A stretch of 64,000 nt of DNA from Candidatus Undinarchaeales archaeon (lineage in GTDB: Archaea; SpSt-1190; JASMDC01), in contig JASMDC010000001.1 in NCBI GenBank assembly GCA_030753015.1, positions 1-64,000 on the forward strand. Reading direction: 5' to 3'. The first letter of the stretch is position 1; every line of letters begins with the position of its first letter. The translations under genes and the position numbers were made by a program. The notes below the pieces were generated by a model. It did no database searches, was not told where the DNA came from, and saw only the letters and a program-made list of their open reading frames with translations. Positions 62,585 to 64,000 of the stretch are shown one piece after another.

Positions 62585-63397
62585 TTTATTGGACTTCCCT
62601 TATTTGGTATCTACCTTTCAATCTGGTGTTATTTAATATCATCGAGAATACTTCCTCCTTTCGTCCTTTTTACCTTAAGAGTATCCGTTCAAGATGAATT
62701 ATTTTGCGGACCTCATAATGTCGGCTAGCAGGGGGTTATGCGGCGTCGCTTTTTCCTCCAGATGACAGTAAGGGGCACATATCAGTTGTCGCCCCTCCCG
62801 CCTTAGATAACGTCCATTTGTGAGTCCGAATTGCCCCGATCACCCCACGTCACAATAATGCAGGTTATACGGCGTCGTTTCGGGCGTTCAGGTTGTTGAT
62901 TGATCCTAAATGATATCGTATGCAGTTAAAATTCTACAAGACCGCCAATAACTGTTTACTCTATCATAATGAAACACAAGCTCGTATCCACGGTAACTAT
63001 TATCGATTGCTCCATTATCAAGACCGCCCTCTCCGCAATCGAGCTCAACGCTATCTGGCGCCATGACCTGACCGTGGGGGAGGCGGTCAATACGCTGCGT
63101 CCGGAAAAAAGGGCCGCATGAGGGGATCCAATGACCGCTATGTGTGCAGGCCACACCATCCATTAATAGAACGTGTTCGAGCGAGAAATCCCCTGTGTTT
63201 CGACCGTGAGATGAATCGCGTACCACCGACGGTGGGCGAACATGCATACAATAAACAGGCAGCCCCAATAAAAGTGGAAAAATAGTATTATTCTCGGATT
63301 CATATTTCAGTAAAAAATAGAATACTGGCACGCCGCCCCCCTTATGTATATAATGATGAATGACCTACTAATTATTAGGGGTGGATGTCAAGAATAC
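62585..63397. other. noncoding/decayed AT-rich region
   Basis: No supported gene. Contains a direct repeat GGTTATRCGGCGTCGYTT (62734 and 62863), GTGAGTCC (62820-62827), also seen near 60450, AGGTTGTTGAT (62891 and 60402) and a 50-residue open frame at 62969-63121 with GC-like codon use (HKLVSTVTIIDCSIIKT) that may be a remnant. Confidence 0.3.
62969..63121 (+). CDS. short open frame of uncertain status
   Basis: 50-residue ATG-to-TGA frame (LVSTVTIIDCSIIKTALSA early, WRHDLTVGEAVNTL later) with moderately GC-rich codons in an AT-rich setting. No ribosome site and no recognised family; may be a fragment. Confidence 0.2.
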   Translation: MKHKLVSTVTIIDCSIIKTALSAIELNAIWRHDLTVGEAVNTLRPEKRAA

Positions 63398-63853
63398 TCA
63401 CAAGGCCGGATTGTTGTTGTCCTTCGAGATGGAGAGCGCGGTCTCCAGCACGGTCAGGTAGCCACGCCTGGACGCCTCGGGCCGCTGCGGATCGGCAAAG
63501 GCCTCCTTGACCTCGGGAAGCCCGTACCCTGCGACGGCGATCTCGGTGACCAGCTCGATAAGGCCGTCCTCGCACCCGACGTAGTTTAGCGCCACGCCAC
63601 GCTCGACAACGCTGCCGTGCTCGCTCTCCGTGAGGCGCTCGTAGGGCTCCACACGATAGGTGGCGAAGGGCTCCGGGTGGTGCTGGCCAACGGTCTGGGC
63701 TATCAGGACGAGGTCCATGGGGAAGTTTCCGGAGCGCTCGGGCCGCTGATAGGGGGGCGGATCGTCTACACCGGACATCTCCACCTCCTGGACGTACATG
63801 AGGTGGGCGACCGCCCCATTGTCCTGGTTTTCATACGAGTTTTCGATCATCAT
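63398..63853 (-). CDS. small soluble protein, uncharacterised
   Basis: 151 residues, GC-rich like the main chromosome. The ATG at 63853 has GGAGG five bases ahead and a TTAAATA box further upstream, so it is a real gene start. The sequence is Glu/Pro-rich with helical segments (PEVKEAFADPQRPEAS, GYLTVLETALSI) but no known domain. It lies at the boundary of the AT-rich region. Confidence 0.55.
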   Translation of the reverse strand: MMIENSYENQDNGAVAHLMYVQEVEMSGVDDPPPYQRPERSGNFPMDLVLIAQTVGQHHPEPFATYRVEPYERLTESEHGSVVERGVALNYVGCEDGLIELVTEIAVAGYGLPEVKEAFADPQRPEASRRGYLTVLETALSISKDNNNPAL

Positions 63854-63865
63854 AGGGCCTCCTGA

Positions 63866-64000
63866 TACCGCCCAGTATTTAAGTGTTACTAATGGGTATG
63901 GTAAGAATAAGGTCTGTGAAGGGCTATTCCGCGGTCCTAACTAATAACAGATATTATTCGGCAGGGCCGCCGTACAGCGTTCACGCTGCCTTGGAGAGAG
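63866..64000. other. window end, noncoding
   Basis: Beyond the promoter and ribosome site of the preceding gene nothing coding is supported before the window edge. Confidence 0.4.

Overview
The window reads as a GC-rich archaeal chromosome segment. The evidence is an archaeal-type core gene set: HerA and NurA, a four-subunit pyruvate-type ferredoxin oxidoreductase with separate gamma, delta, alpha and beta genes, MetG with a C-terminal tRNA-binding domain, ribose-1,5-bisphosphate isomerase and archaeal YchF. Many starts are leaderless, lying about 24-30 bases downstream of a TATA-like TTTAWA or GATAAA box, and several such boxes serve divergent genes. No rRNA or tRNA gene was found. A euryarchaeal or Thermoplasmatota-like source is my guess from gene content only.

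Layout. 1-253: decayed end of an IS605/IS1341-type tnpB with its right-end hairpin. 254-6283 (minus): seven-gene cluster with the arsenosugar-biosynthesis signature (two TIGR04282/TIGR04283-type glycosyltransferases, disulfide oxidoreductase, VTT membrane protein, lipoprotein, AhpD-like protein, radical SAM ArsS). 6353-12719: a fatty acid hydroxylase family protein, ribose-1,5-bisphosphate isomerase, an unrecognised coiled-coil/membrane pair and a GCS2-type glutamate-cysteine ligase. 12760-20742: a U32-rich block (four of the five full-length U32 paralogs, one coupled to a UbiV-like protein), a helix-turn-helix protein and a polytopic glycosyltransferase. 20742-25582: EndoIII-like glycosylase, three radical SAM proteins and aspartate-semialdehyde dehydrogenase. 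25684-30300: coiled-coil protein, Cys-rich surface protein, YchF, a small membrane protein and a structured, possibly noncoding RNA. 30345-40220: metG-porGDAB, then NurA, a secreted protein, a coiled-coil protein and HerA. 40225-43571: a large membrane glycosyltransferase broken by a frameshift and a TGA. 43701-51768: pentapeptide lipoprotein, HAD phosphatase, CPBP protease, QueD-like protein, fifth U32 paralog, MFS transporter, HEYAH protein and a helix-turn-helix/nucleotidyltransferase fusion. 51972-58312: two tandem antitoxin-like small genes, then a PP-loop ATPase, two UPF0104 paralogs, a NodU/TobZ-type carbamoyltransferase and a divergent COG1964/Tes-like radical SAM protein.

58313-63400 is clearly more AT-rich and looks accessory: a membrane-anchored orphan, an AbiEi regulator with a broken AbiEii toxin, an isoprenylcysteine-methyltransferase-like protein, inverted repeats and gene debris. 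GC-rich sequence returns at 63398 with an uncharacterised gene.

The most interesting features are: (i) an apparent archaeal arsenosugar cluster; (ii) five full-length U32 proteins that all keep the same seven cysteines, one paired with a UbiV-like partner, suggesting oxygen-independent hydroxylation-type chemistry on unknown substrates; (iii) a 16-base element identical at three U32 loci that holds a bidirectional TATA box; and (iv) an unassigned carbamoyltransferase/UPF0104/PP-loop/radical SAM cluster. All functions are inferred from sequence motifs read by eye; no database search was run.
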